Source of the DNA: an uncultured cyanobacterium
GTDB lineage: Bacteria > Cyanobacteriota > Cyanobacteriia > Cyanobacteriales > Chroococcidiopsidaceae
NCBI GenBank assembly: GCA_946221495.1
Contig: CAMIFA010000048.1
Location: forward strand, 1-29,935
Direction of reading: 5' to 3'
DNA: 29,935 nucleotides
Shown here: piece after piece, positions 8,150-16,612 of the stretch
Position numbering within the stretch: the stretch's first letter is position 1
Layout: every line of letters begins with the position of its first letter
Program-made: the position numbers and the translations under genes
The notes under the pieces: generated by a model
Databases searched by the model: none
The model's input: the letters and a program-made list of their open reading frames with translations, nothing else
Told to the model about the DNA's origin: nothing

Positions 8150-8692
8150 ATGTCATTTAGATCGCTTGATCACGTTTTAAGCGCTTTGCAAGAGCAGAAC
8201 AAATGGCAAGAGCAGCCATTGCAACACTTGCTTAAGCATTGGTCTGAGGCGGTAGGTGCAGTGGTTGCAGCTCATGCTCGTCCTTTTTCAATTCAGCGAG
8301 ACGTATTGTGGGTGGCAACTTCTAGCGCTGCTTGGGCGCAGAATCTAACTTTTGAGCGCCAGCGCATTCTGCAAAAGTTAAATCCTCTGATGCCTAGTCC
8401 TTTGGTAGATATTCGTTTTTCTACAGCTCGGTGGCAAAGTTCTCAAGATCATAAATTAACTCAGCCAAAAGCTAATTTGCACCAACATCCTAGTTTCCTG
8501 AGAGATGCGCCACGTATACCTAATTCGCCTGTTAATTCAAATAATCCGAATACTACTTTTCAACATTGGGCTAAGGTAATGCAAGCGCGATCGCAGAATT
8601 TACCACTTTGCCCTCAATGTCAATGTCCTACTCCTCTTGGCGAACTCCAGCGCTGGACAATTTGTGCTATTTGTGCTGCAAAGCAATCATAG
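8150..8692 (+). CDS. DUF721 / DciA-like protein with C-terminal Cys cluster
   Basis: A 180-residue protein. Residues about 1-85 form the DUF721 domain, with SLDHVLSALQEQ, HWSEAVGAVVAAHARPF and LWVATSSAAWAQNLTFERQRIL. This fold is shared with DciA, the replicative helicase loader found in bacteria lacking DnaC, so a role in loading DnaB at replication origins is plausible by family. A Ser/Asn/Pro-rich linker leads to a C-terminal cluster CPQCQCP...CAICA that looks able to bind zinc. I chose the ATG at 8150 because CAGGA sits 9 nt upstream and DUF721 starts right after it; the frame also opens at a TTG at 8129. It is divergent from tenA. Confidence 0.8.
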   Translation: MSFRSLDHVLSALQEQNKWQEQPLQHLLKHWSEAVGAVVAAHARPFSIQRDVLWVATSSAAWAQNLTFERQRILQKLNPLMPSPLVDIRFSTARWQSSQDHKLTQPKANLHQHPSFLRDAPRIPNSPVNSNNPNTTFQHWAKVMQARSQNLPLCPQCQCPTPLGELQRWTICAICAAKQS

Positions 8693-9190
8693 ATTTTGAG
8701 CGATCGCCCAAGATTAATTTAGTACAAATATTTTTCAAGGCGCTGACAACAGTTAAATTACTGAAGAAACATATTTATTTAGTCAAGTAAGAAAATTTTA
8801 AGTAATTAAAATCAGTTAAATCACTTAAAGACTCTACTTTTTGGCATAAAAGTTGATTTATTCTCGACCATTTAAAATAAACCTAACCATTTAAGTAGAA
8901 TTACCCTTGTCATTTTATAACTGCTAAATAGATTAAAGCTTTTCTAGCTTTTAGCCTAGATTAAACTTGATCCCCAAATGCTTTTAGCTAAGAATGATAG
9001 ATTTTATCAATAGTTATGTATTACTTAAACAGCTAAAAATTTGTAGTTTATAACAACAATCTAAAGAAATCATAAAATTATTTCTTGTTTAAAATCGCTA
9101 AACCATAGATAAGTTAAACGTTTGCTGGCTTTAGCCATTTTTATCTATAGGTGCAAAATAAGAACTTATAGATGCTTCCAAAAAAGGATT
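8693..9190. other. AT-rich intergenic region, no gene seen
   Basis: About 500 bp of AT-rich DNA without a supportable reading frame. One small hairpin with a short T run (AAAGCT, 5-nt loop, AGCTTTT, near 8935-8952) could be a weak terminator for the upstream gene, but it lies 240 nt past the stop. A HIP1 site is at about 8701. Confidence 0.5.
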
Positions 9191-9499
9191 ATGAAATCTC
9201 TAAATTGCTTAACATCTGCCTGTCGGTATTGTCGCTATTACAAGCTACAGGGACGACGCGGTGGTACGTGCGAAATACTTGGGGGATCAGTTCAAGGTAG
9301 TTGGACAGCTTGTCGTTTAGCGATCCCAGCCTTTGCGCCCTCTTGGGAAGCTCTAGAAGAAATGATGCTACTAGCGGACAGTAAACCTGAATCACAAAAC
9401 GTCCGTACCATTTGTGTTTTAGAAAATTCTGAGATCAAGCCTACGGAACAAATTACTAATACACCTAATCATAGAAAGACTTTGCCAATGTTGATGTAG
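9191..9499 (+). CDS. small conserved-looking Cys-rich protein
   Basis: A 102-residue protein with a basic, Cys-containing N-terminal half: Cys6, a C-x2-C pair at 11/14 (ACRYCRYYKLQGRRGG), Cys27 and Cys41, ending in RLAIPAFAPSWE. The spacing could hold a zinc ion or an iron-sulfur cluster. The second half is polar, Thr/Asn-rich and probably disordered. The ATG at 9191 is preceded by AAGGA at good spacing, so I prefer it to the upstream TTG at 9122. I do not recognise the family; the motif-like first half suggests conserved function. A terminator follows it. Confidence 0.7.
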   Translation: MKSLNCLTSACRYCRYYKLQGRRGGTCEILGGSVQGSWTACRLAIPAFAPSWEALEEMMLLADSKPESQNVRTICVLENSEIKPTEQITNTPNHRKTLPMLM

Positions 9500-9573
9500 G
9501 TGAAGAAATAACCTAACTTACCTTACAGTCAGGAAAATAACTTTTAATATCAGCTAGATAACTTAACCTAATT

Positions 9574-9610
9574 AAAGCCGTACCTCTTAAATAAAGTTAC
9601 GGCTTTTGAT
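9574..9610. terminator. bidirectional rho-independent terminator
   Basis: A perfect 9-bp stem, AAAGCCGTA (9574-9582) and TACGGCTTT (9598-9606), has a 15-nt loop, with T-rich sequence after it on the plus strand and A-rich sequence before it. It lies between the convergent Cys-rich protein gene and menB and could serve both. Confidence 0.75.
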
Positions 9611-9629
9611 TTATTCGTAAGGCTATATT

Positions 9630-10463
9630 TTAAGGTAACCAAGGATACTGCCGAAAGTTAGGCTGACGCTTTTCTAAAAATGCTTGTTTACCTTCAGTTC
9701 CTTCTTCAGTCATGTAATAAAGTAAAGTTGCATTTCCGGCAAGTTCTTGTAACCCAGCTTGACCATCACAGTCAGCATTGAACGCTGCTTTTAAACAACG
9801 AATAGCGATCGGACTTTTTTCTAAAATTTCATTAGCCCAATCAATACCTTCTTGTTCTAACTGTTCCACAGGGACAACACAATTAACTAAACCCATTTCT
9901 AGTGCCTGCGCCGCAGTGTATTGGCGGCAAAGAAACCAAATTTCCCGCGCCTTTTTTTGACCAACAATTCGGGCAAGATAGCTTGCGCCAAATCCGCCAT
10001 CAAAGCTACCAACTTTAGGACCTGTTTGCCCAAAAATTGCATTATCGGCGGCAATAGTTAAATCGCAAATCAGGTGCAGAACATGACCTCCACCGATCGC
10101 ATATCCAGCTACAAGAGCAATCACAACTTTGGGCATTGAGCGAATCAGCCGTTGCAGATCCAATACATTTAAGCGGGGGATGCCTTGCTCATCAACGTAG
10201 CCAGCTGTACCGCGCACACTTTGATCGCCTCCGGCACAGAAAGCATATTTACCATCCGTGTGAGGTCCCGCACCAGTGAAGAGGACAACACCGATGCTGG
10301 TGTCTTCACGAGCATCACAAAAAGCGTCGTACAGTTCAAAAACTGTTTGTGGACGAAAGGCGTTGCGCTTATGTGGACGGTTGATAGTGATTTTGGCGAT
10401 GCCGTCGGCTTTGTGGTAGAGGATGTCTTCGTAGGTTTTGGCGATTTGCCAGTTAATTTGCAT
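9630..10463 (-). CDS. menB: 1,4-dihydroxy-2-naphthoyl-CoA synthase
   Basis: A 277-residue crotonase-fold enzyme that cyclises o-succinylbenzoyl-CoA to 1,4-dihydroxy-2-naphthoyl-CoA in phylloquinone synthesis. Diagnostic stretches match MenB closely: RPHKRNAFRPQT, AFCAGGDQSVRG, the oxyanion-hole AGYAIGGGHVLH, GQTGPKVGSFDGGFGAS, REIWFLCRQY, and a C-terminus ending with QAFLEKRQPNFRQYPW. The FGQTGPKVG segment is typical of the bicarbonate-dependent type. Length is normal. menD lies on the same strand 2.8 kb upstream, separated by an opposing two-gene cassette; in many cyanobacteria I recall the two as close neighbours. Confidence 0.96.
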   Translation of the reverse strand: MQINWQIAKTYEDILYHKADGIAKITINRPHKRNAFRPQTVFELYDAFCDAREDTSIGVVLFTGAGPHTDGKYAFCAGGDQSVRGTAGYVDEQGIPRLNVLDLQRLIRSMPKVVIALVAGYAIGGGHVLHLICDLTIAADNAIFGQTGPKVGSFDGGFGASYLARIVGQKKAREIWFLCRQYTAAQALEMGLVNCVVPVEQLEQEGIDWANEILEKSPIAIRCLKAAFNADCDGQAGLQELAGNATLLYYMTEEGTEGKQAFLEKRQPNFRQYPWLP

Positions 10464-10603
10464 GGAATTGAGGAGTGCGCTACTTCAGCTTGAGAATTTT
10501 AACTCAGTGTCAGAATTAAGGCGACTAGCTGGGAGATTAAGAAGCAAGAAGGGTTGAGCGATCGCTGTGCCATGATGGCGATAAGAGTAAGGAAAGGCAT
10601 CTT

Positions 10604-12895
10604 ATGGCAGAACTGAAAATTAATGCTGAGGTAGAAAGTGAGAATTTCAATGTCCTATCGGCAGACAACCCCTTAATAGATCCTAGCGATGACAGATTAG
10701 GATATGCCCAATTTGCCAAGAATCTTGCAGAAAGTATTTGCAAAATGGCTCCTCCTCAAGGGTTCGTTATGGCAGTTTACGGTTCCTGGGGTTCGGGCAA
10801 ATCGACACTGTTGAACTTCTTAGTTTACTACCTAGAGCAAAAGCCAGAGAGTGAGCAACCGATTATCGTACCCTTCAATCCCTGGTGGTTCTCTGGACAA
10901 GAAGACCTCACAAGGCACTTCTTTGCTCAATTGCTGGCTGTTCTAAGCACAAAGCCGAAATTTTTCAGTAAAGAAATGAAAGAGAGGCTGGAAGATTTTG
11001 CCCAGCGTGTATCGCGTATCCCCGGTATTCCTATTGTTCAAGCATTGGCTAAATCTTCTAATCCTGCGGTTGAACCAGCCATGCTTGTTTTTAACTCTCT
11101 AATGCACCCGAAAGATGTCTCTAAGCTCAAAGAAGAAATTGAACAAGAATTAAAGAACCAGCAGAAACGGATACTCGTTGTCATTGACGATATTGACAGA
11201 CTAACTGCTGAAGAAATTAGGCAATTGTTTCGCGTTATCAAAGCAGTTGCTAATTTCCCTAATATTGTTTATCTTTTGCTGTTCGACAAAGAGGTTGTTG
11301 TAAAAGCACTTACAGAGACACAGGGTATACCTGGAGAAGCCTACCTAGAGAAAATTGTTCAAGTTCCCTTTGAGTTACCTCTTCCAAACAAAATCTCAAT
11401 GCGCGGACTACTTTTTGAAAAACTCAATGCAATACTTACTGATACCCCAAACGAGCTATTTGATCAGGATGATTGGAGCAATGTTTACTTCGATGGCATA
11501 GATCACTTTATTGCTACTCCCCGTAGCATTGTTCGCCTTACCAACACCTTGAGTATCACGTACCCAGCAGTGAAAAGTGAAGTGAACTCAGTTGACTTCA
11601 TTGCTATTGAATCACTACGAGTCTTTTGCCCAGTCATGTATAACATAATCCGCAGAAATCCAGAGGCATTTGCAGGATATGCTGATACAAAAGGTTTTCA
11701 TCTTCCTGCATTAGAGAAACTTAAACCGCTTCACAACTTCTGGATAGCTCAGGTTCAAGAAGAAGATAGAGAGGCAGTTAGACGGCTGCTATTGCGTCTC
11801 TTTCCTAAGTTGCAAGCTGTTTGGAGCAATACTTACTACGGAGCCGAATCGGAATCATTATGGCGCAGACAACTTCGTATATGCAGCTTAGAGATATTTC
11901 CAATCTATTTTCGTTTGGCGTTACCAGAAGGTGATTTATCTAATGCTGAAATAAAAGCTATCCTTGCTTTAGCGAGCGATGGGAAGGCATTTGGAGAAAA
12001 GCTTGTAGAACTCGCAAATCAAAAACGCCCCGATGGAATGACTCAAGTTAGGATATTCCTTGAACGGCTTGAAGATTACACCGAAAAAGAGATTCCTTTG
12101 AATTGCATTCCCTCAATTGTGCAAGCTTTGTTTAATGTGGGCGATCAGCTTTTGCGTTCTGAAGATGAAAATCGCGGAATGTTTGATTTTGGGAATGAAA
12201 TTAGAATTGGGCGTGTCATCTACAAGCTTTTGCGTCGGCTTGATGAGCCAGCACGATTTGAGGTGTTGAAAGAGGCGATCTCGAATGGTAACGCCCTCTC
12301 AACAATTGAGCATAAAGTAGCAACTTTTGGGCAGGAGCAAGGTAAGTATAAAGTAGATAAAGCCCGACGCTCAGAAGAAGAATGGAGCATTAGTGGACAC
12401 CATCTTAAGGAGCTAGAAAAACTTGTCTTAGAGAAAGTGCGGGGTGCTGTCCAGCAAGACTCTCTACTGCAAGCCCCAAAACTACCGAGTATCCTGTATC
12501 GTTGGCGAGATTGGTCTAGCGAGGAGGAAGTCAAACAGTGGGTTCAAGAAGTTATCAGCAGGGATGGAGGGCTGATTGTTTTCCTAGAGAAGTTCCTGCA
12601 AAAAACATTTAGCCACTCTGGTTCTGATCTAATTTCAAAAAAACAATGCAGGTTTGACACTAAAGGGCTTGAGTCTTTTCTTGAGCCTTCACAAATTATT
12701 GAACGTGCTAGGAAGCTTGTTGAAGACAGTGGGTTAACAAAAAATCAGAAAATTGCAATTAGACAGTTCATTCAAGAATACGACTCAATTAGTGAACAGA
12801 CAGACAAGTCAGAGCAAGCAGATTGGTCTCGGCTAACAGCAGAGCAATTCCTGGCTGGCTATGAGCAGGCAGACAATATCTACGACAGCATTTAA
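10604..12895 (+). CDS. KAP-family P-loop NTPase
   Basis: A 763-residue STAND-like P-loop NTPase of the KAP family. Walker A is GSWGSGKST (60-68), followed by the family-typical VPFNPWWFSGQEDL. Walker B is ILVVIDDIDRL (190-200) and a sensor-like region LLLFDKEVVVKAL comes after it. Many KAP proteins carry membrane segments between Walker A and B; none is convincing here, so it is probably soluble. The C-terminal 450 residues are helical, highly charged and not recognised. KAP proteins include F-plasmid PifA, which excludes phage T7, so a defence role is possible but unproven. A strong Shine-Dalgarno (AAGGAAAGG, 10589-10597) precedes the ATG. The MazF/PemK-like gene starts 3 nt after the stop. 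The gene contains no HIP1 octamer. Confidence 0.85.
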   Translation: MAELKINAEVESENFNVLSADNPLIDPSDDRLGYAQFAKNLAESICKMAPPQGFVMAVYGSWGSGKSTLLNFLVYYLEQKPESEQPIIVPFNPWWFSGQEDLTRHFFAQLLAVLSTKPKFFSKEMKERLEDFAQRVSRIPGIPIVQALAKSSNPAVEPAMLVFNSLMHPKDVSKLKEEIEQELKNQQKRILVVIDDIDRLTAEEIRQLFRVIKAVANFPNIVYLLLFDKEVVVKALTETQGIPGEAYLEKIVQVPFELPLPNKISMRGLLFEKLNAILTDTPNELFDQDDWSNVYFDGIDHFIATPRSIVRLTNTLSITYPAVKSEVNSVDFIAIESLRVFCPVMYNIIRRNPEAFAGYADTKGFHLPALEKLKPLHNFWIAQVQEEDREAVRRLLLRLFPKLQAVWSNTYYGAESESLWRRQLRICSLEIFPIYFRLALPEGDLSNAEIKAILALASDGKAFGEKLVELANQKRPDGMTQVRIFLERLEDYTEKEIPLNCIPSIVQALFNVGDQLLRSEDENRGMFDFGNEIRIGRVIYKLLRRLDEPARFEVLKEAISNGNALSTIEHKVATFGQEQGKYKVDKARRSEEEWSISGHHLKELEKLVLEKVRGAVQQDSLLQAPKLPSILYRWRDWSSEEEVKQWVQEVISRDGGLIVFLEKFLQKTFSHSGSDLISKKQCRFDTKGLESFLEPSQIIERARKLVEDSGLTKNQKIAIRQFIQEYDSISEQTDKSEQADWSRLTAEQFLAGYEQADNIYDSI

Positions 12896-12898
12896 ATA

Positions 12899-13228
12899 AT
12901 GCAGAGTTATCAATCGGGAGAAGTCATCCTGCTGTCATTCCCTTTGGGTGATGCTACAGGCTCAAAACGCCGTCCAGCCTTGGTCTTGTTAGATACAGGG
13001 GATGAAGATATTATTGTTGCTCGGATAACCAGTCAGATACCTCAGACAGTTTTCGATGTCGAACTCGTGGAATGGCAACAAGCTAGTTTGCTGCTGCCGT
13101 CAGTAGTTCGGGTGCATAAGTTAGCAACACTGGAGAAGCGTCTGGTAGAGCGTAGGTTGGGGAGGTTAACATCAGCAGATTGGGTGCAGGTGCAAGCGAG
13201 GACAAAACAACTCTGGGATTCTATTTAA
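12899..13228 (+). CDS. MazF/PemK-like protein
   Basis: A 109-residue protein of the PemK/MazF (CcdB-fold) family, whose members are mostly mRNA-cutting ribonucleases. It shows the family start GEVILLSFPLGDATGSKRRPALVLL with the conserved KRRPALV segment, a central IIVARITSQ strand (family usually with Ser/Thr here) and the VRVHKLATLEKRLV region. No antitoxin gene is next to it: the only upstream neighbour is the NTPase gene, 3 nt away, so translation is probably coupled. It may be an effector controlled by the NTPase, or an orphan toxin homologue. Convergent with menD, 52 nt away. Confidence 0.8.
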   Translation: MQSYQSGEVILLSFPLGDATGSKRRPALVLLDTGDEDIIVARITSQIPQTVFDVELVEWQQASLLLPSVVRVHKLATLEKRLVERRLGRLTSADWVQVQARTKQLWDSI

Positions 13229-13280
13229 TGACTGCGTAGTTGAATTAATTGATGCAAGGCGATCGCTAGAAAAATTCCAA

Positions 13281-15023
13281 CTATGGTTCAACACCCGCCG
13301 CAAATTTTCCTAATTTCTCTTGTCGCCATTTTGCGTCTAGTTTCCGATTCGTCCGCAACTCCAAAACTCGAATACCTGTTGTCGGTAGGGGATTTAATAA
13401 TTGCTGCAAATGCTCCCAAGAAGTAATCAATTCATGCTCGACATTGTAGGTAGCACACAATTGGGCAAAGTGAATATTTTGGGGTGTAGCGAAGAACTCC
13501 TCGAATAAAGGGTCAAATTTGGAGATCGGTAACATTTCAAAAATACCGCCGCCATTGTTATTAATTAATACAATTGTTAAATGCCCTTCAAATTTATTCC
13601 TTAATAAAAAACCGTTGGTATCGTGCAACAAAGCTAAATCGCCAGTCAACATTACACTCTTTTGATGACGATGAGCCATGCCTAAAGCTGTAGATAAATT
13701 GCCATCAATACCGTTTGCACCTCGGTTAAAAAAAGGTTGCACAGCAGAGTTACTCGGCTTCCAAAAAAACTCTACATCTCTTACAGGCATACTGTTGGCA
13801 ATAAATATTGGTGTTTCGGGCGGTAGAATCTGCGAGAGTAACCAAGCCGCTTTGCCTTCAAACATCTGCTGCATCTTTGCCATTGTTTGATCAACAGACA
13901 GCCTTACCTTGGCTTCTGTGGAACACCACAGTTGGAGATAGGAGTTTGGTAGTTTTGGTTGAATTGAGAGTTGTAGCTGTTCTACGGATAAACGTAGATG
14001 AATTGTTTTACCATGCAGAGGGTCAAGATTAGCATCGCAGGAGTCAATGATCCATCTTTGCGGCTGTGTGCGATCCAGCCAAGTACGTAGTTCTTTACTT
14101 GTTGGTAATTCACCTACTTGAATTACAACTTCAGGAGTTAGCTGTTGTGCTAGTTCGTAATTTCGGAGAATTAAATCGTAGGTGGAAACCAGGTAAGGAT
14201 TAAGGCTAGCATAATTTCTAATTGGGGAAAGTGCTTCTGCCAAGACAGGGAATTTTAGAGTTTTAGATAGTTGGGCGATCGCCCCAGAATATTCTCGTGC
14301 TTTTTGGGGTTGGGCAAGTCCAGTAATGATAATTCCTCGATCAGATTGTTGCCATTCTGCGGGTAAGGGACAAGGAGACAAGGAGACAAGGGAACAAGGG
14401 GAGGAGGTTGTTATTGCAGCGAAGAAGTCTTCTGCTTGAAATTGGGATGCTAAAGATTCAGAAGCAGTCCCATCGGGAACTGGCGCGAGGGGATCACGGA
14501 AGGGAATATTAAGATGGACTACACCAGGGACAGGATAAAGTAATCGCTCCCATGCATGAACAATTGTTTGCCGCAGATAATTGAGTGTGACAATTTCCAA
14601 AGCAGGCAATGCTAATTCTGTATACCAGTTAGGGTATGTACCAAATAATTTCACCTGGTCAATTGTCTGTCCTGAGTGGCAATCCCGTAGTTCTGGAGGT
14701 CTGTCGGCTGTCAAAACTAACAGTGGTACTCTACTTTCCCTTGCTTCAATTACAGCAGGATAGAAATTTGCTCCAGCTGTTCCAGAAGTGCAGATAATCG
14801 CTACAGGGAGCCTGGATATACGGGCAATTCCCAGGGCAAAAAAGGCGGCAGAACGTTCATCTAATACGGGAATCGTGTTTACTTCGTCTTGTTGGGCAAA
14901 CGCGATCGCTAGAGGTGTAGAACGCGAACCAGGACAAATAACGGCTGTAGTCAACCCCAGCCGCTTTAATGTCTCCGCCATGATCGAAGCCCAAACAGAA
15001 TTAGTATTCCTAAAATCAATCAC
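13281..15023 (-). CDS. menD: SEPHCHC synthase (2-succinyl-5-enolpyruvyl-6-hydroxy-3-cyclohexene-1-carboxylate synthase)
   Basis: A ThDP-dependent enzyme of about 580 residues that condenses 2-oxoglutarate-derived succinic semialdehyde with isochorismate, the first committed step of phylloquinone synthesis. Motifs: CPGSRSTPLAIAF near the start, CTSGTAGANFYPAVIEA, TADRPPELRDC, and the ThDP/Mg-binding TGDLALLHDTNGFLL with INNNGGGIFEMLP. I prefer the GTG at 15023 (VIDFRNTNSVWAS) because MenD homologues begin at that motif; a TTG at 15041 would add six residues. An octamer repeat inserted in frame (14366-14404) encodes a Ser/Cys/Pro/Leu-rich stretch between domains. Core motifs are intact, so the enzyme should be active. 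Confidence 0.93.
   Translation of the reverse strand: MIDFRNTNSVWASIMAETLKRLGLTTAVICPGSRSTPLAIAFAQQDEVNTIPVLDERSAAFFALGIARISRLPVAIICTSGTAGANFYPAVIEARESRVPLLVLTADRPPELRDCHSGQTIDQVKLFGTYPNWYTELALPALEIVTLNYLRQTIVHAWERLLYPVPGVVHLNIPFRDPLAPVPDGTASESLASQFQAEDFFAAITTSSPCSLVSLSPCPLPAEWQQSDRGIIITGLAQPQKAREYSGAIAQLSKTLKFPVLAEALSPIRNYASLNPYLVSTYDLILRNYELAQQLTPEVVIQVGELPTSKELRTWLDRTQPQRWIIDSCDANLDPLHGKTIHLRLSVEQLQLSIQPKLPNSYLQLWCSTEAKVRLSVDQTMAKMQQMFEGKAAWLLSQILPPETPIFIANSMPVRDVEFFWKPSNSAVQPFFNRGANGIDGNLSTALGMAHRHQKSVMLTGDLALLHDTNGFLLRNKFEGHLTIVLINNNGGGIFEMLPISKFDPLFEEFFATPQNIHFAQLCATYNVEHELITSWEHLQQLLNPLPTTGIRVLELRTNRKLDAKWRQEKLGKFAAGVEP
14366..14404. repeat. octameric tandem repeat inside menD
   Basis: On the plus strand the units ACAAGGAG, ACAAGGAG, ACAAGGGA and ACAAGGGG follow each other. 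On the coding strand they give an in-frame Ser/Leu/Pro/Cys stretch (around PCSLVSLSPCPLP). The same octamer occurs at 16613-16636 in an intergenic spacer. Confidence 0.8.
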
Positions 15024-15101
15024 TATTAAATAGCCAAGCAAAACGCTGCTTTGCGATTGTCACATTCTTTATCCTAGATTGGTTATGAGGAGATCAGTAG
15101 T

Positions 15102-15464
15102 ATGGATTGCATTCAGTTAACAGAAATTCGCTGTTATGGCTACACCGGATATCTACTAGAAGAGCAGGTGTTGGGTCAACGGTTTGAGGTAGATTTGACA
15201 TTGTGGCTAGATTTAGCGGTTGCGGGTAAAAGCGATGCAATTGAGGATACTCTGGATTACCGCAGTGTAATTAGCAGCGTACAGCAACTAGTGAAGACAG
15301 CTAAATTCTCTCTAATAGAACGTCTAGCGACTGCGATCGCCCAATTAATCCTGGAATCAGACAAAGTAGCACAAGTTAGAGTCCGCTTAAGTAAACCCGC
15401 CGCCCCAATTCCCGACTTTGGTGGCAAAATTACTATCGAAATAACTAGAGCTAGACACAGCTAA
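15102..15464 (+). CDS. folB: dihydroneopterin aldolase
   Basis: A 120-residue homo-oligomeric aldolase of folate synthesis that cleaves 7,8-dihydroneopterin to 6-hydroxymethyl-dihydropterin and glycolaldehyde. The family pattern is complete: IRCYGYTGYLLEEQVLGQRFEVD with the substrate-binding Glu, DTLDYRSV, LIERLA, and the catalytic-Lys segment RLSKPAAPIP. Length is normal. A GAGGAG Shine-Dalgarno ends about 9 nt before the ATG. It is divergent from menD and convergent with the ABC operon. Confidence 0.93.
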   Translation: MDCIQLTEIRCYGYTGYLLEEQVLGQRFEVDLTLWLDLAVAGKSDAIEDTLDYRSVISSVQQLVKTAKFSLIERLATAIAQLILESDKVAQVRVRLSKPAAPIPDFGGKITIEITRARHS

Positions 15465-15484
15465 TAATTGCCGTTACCTACCTT

Positions 15485-16567
15485 TTAAGTTCTAAAAACA
15501 GCATCACCTGTCTGCACATCAAACCAATGGATATTCTCAGGAGATAGGGCAAGTGTAAGTTCGTCACTTATATTTTGGTCTGTTGGCAAAAGCGCTCGGA
15601 CTATAATTGCACCTGTATGTGCATCCTCAATTTGGACACTCAGTAAATTGTGCATCCCCAAGTGTTCTACTAAAAACACGCGACCTTGAATTATTTGTGG
15701 ATCATTTAGTTGAGCAAGGCGGACATTTTCTGGGCGGATACCCAGAACTATTTGCGGCGGAACTGTAACTGTTGTTTGCGGCAAGGGTATTTTAAAATTA
15801 CCCAGCATGGCATCACGTCCTTGGCAGCGCAGCGTGAGTAAATTCATTTGCGGACTACCTACAAATCCCGCTACAAATTGATTCGCTGGATGGCTGTAGA
15901 TGCGTTCAGGTGGATCGAGCTGTTGGACATAGCCGTTGTTTAAAACAGCGACTTTAGTCGAAAGTGTCATCGCTTCTGTTTGGTCGTGGGTGACATAGAC
16001 GACTGGGACTTTTTGAGCGGCAAATAGTTGTTTAATATCAGCTCGCACTCGTTCGCGGAGGAGGGCATCTAAGTTACTTAATGGTTCATCTAAGAGAAAT
16101 ACCTGCGGGCGACGTACCAAAGCTCTGCCAACAGCCACTCGTTGCCGTTGTCCTCCCGACAATTGCCCAGGCTTGCGGTTCATCAGCATCGGCTCTAATC
16201 CTAAAACTCTTGCTGCTTCTGCTACTCGTTTTTCAATTTCTGCTTTGGGGATTTTTTTGAGCTTCAGTCCAGAACAGAGGTTTTCGTAAACGCTTAAGTG
16301 CGGATAAAGGGCGTAGCTTTGAAACACCATTGCAATATTGCGATCGCCTGGTTGTTTATAAGTAACATCCTCTTTACCAATTACAATCTGTCCCCGCGTC
16401 GGTTCTTCTAAACCTGCAATTAAGCGCAGCGTTGTAGATTTGCCACAACCGGAAGGCCCTAGTAAAGTCAGAAATTCATTGTCGTCCACACTCAAACTAA
16501 TGTCTTTAACTGGAACGACTTTCGAGCTATAAGTCTTGTTTAAGTTTATCAGTTCAAGTTTAGCCAT
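15485..16567 (-). CDS. sugar ABC transporter ATP-binding protein (MalK/UgpC type)
   Basis: A 360-residue ABC ATPase with a C-terminal regulatory OB-fold domain, as in MalK, UgpC and cyanobacterial GgtA. Walker A is GPSGCGKST (37-45), the Q-loop is VFQSYALYPH, the signature is LSGGQ (136-140), Walker B is VFLLDEP (Asp160-Glu161) and the H-loop is VTHDQTEA. The C-terminal region has LGIRPENVRL. It powers the two permeases encoded upstream on the same strand, 126 nt away across a repeat-built spacer. The substrate is probably an oligosaccharide or compatible solute such as trehalose, sucrose or glucosylglycerol; I cannot tell which. Confidence 0.93.
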   Translation of the reverse strand: MAKLELINLNKTYSSKVVPVKDISLSVDDNEFLTLLGPSGCGKSTTLRLIAGLEEPTRGQIVIGKEDVTYKQPGDRNIAMVFQSYALYPHLSVYENLCSGLKLKKIPKAEIEKRVAEAARVLGLEPMLMNRKPGQLSGGQRQRVAVGRALVRRPQVFLLDEPLSNLDALLRERVRADIKQLFAAQKVPVVYVTHDQTEAMTLSTKVAVLNNGYVQQLDPPERIYSHPANQFVAGFVGSPQMNLLTLRCQGRDAMLGNFKIPLPQTTVTVPPQIVLGIRPENVRLAQLNDPQIIQGRVFLVEHLGMHNLLSVQIEDAHTGAIIVRALLPTDQNISDELTLALSPENIHWFDVQTGDAVFRT

Positions 16568-16573
16568 TTTAGT

Positions 16574-16602
16574 AGAGGTCAGGGATCAGGAGTCAGGGAT
16601 TA
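16574..16602 (-). repeat. heptameric STRR upstream of the ABC ATPase gene
   Basis: On the coding (minus) strand the units CCTAATC, CCTGACT, CCTGATC and CCTGACC run in tandem and end a few nucleotides before the ATPase start codon. It belongs to the same type of repeat as those at the starts of coaE and the upstream permease, with a different base sequence. Confidence 0.7.
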
Positions 16603-16612
16603 GGAAGTTAGG

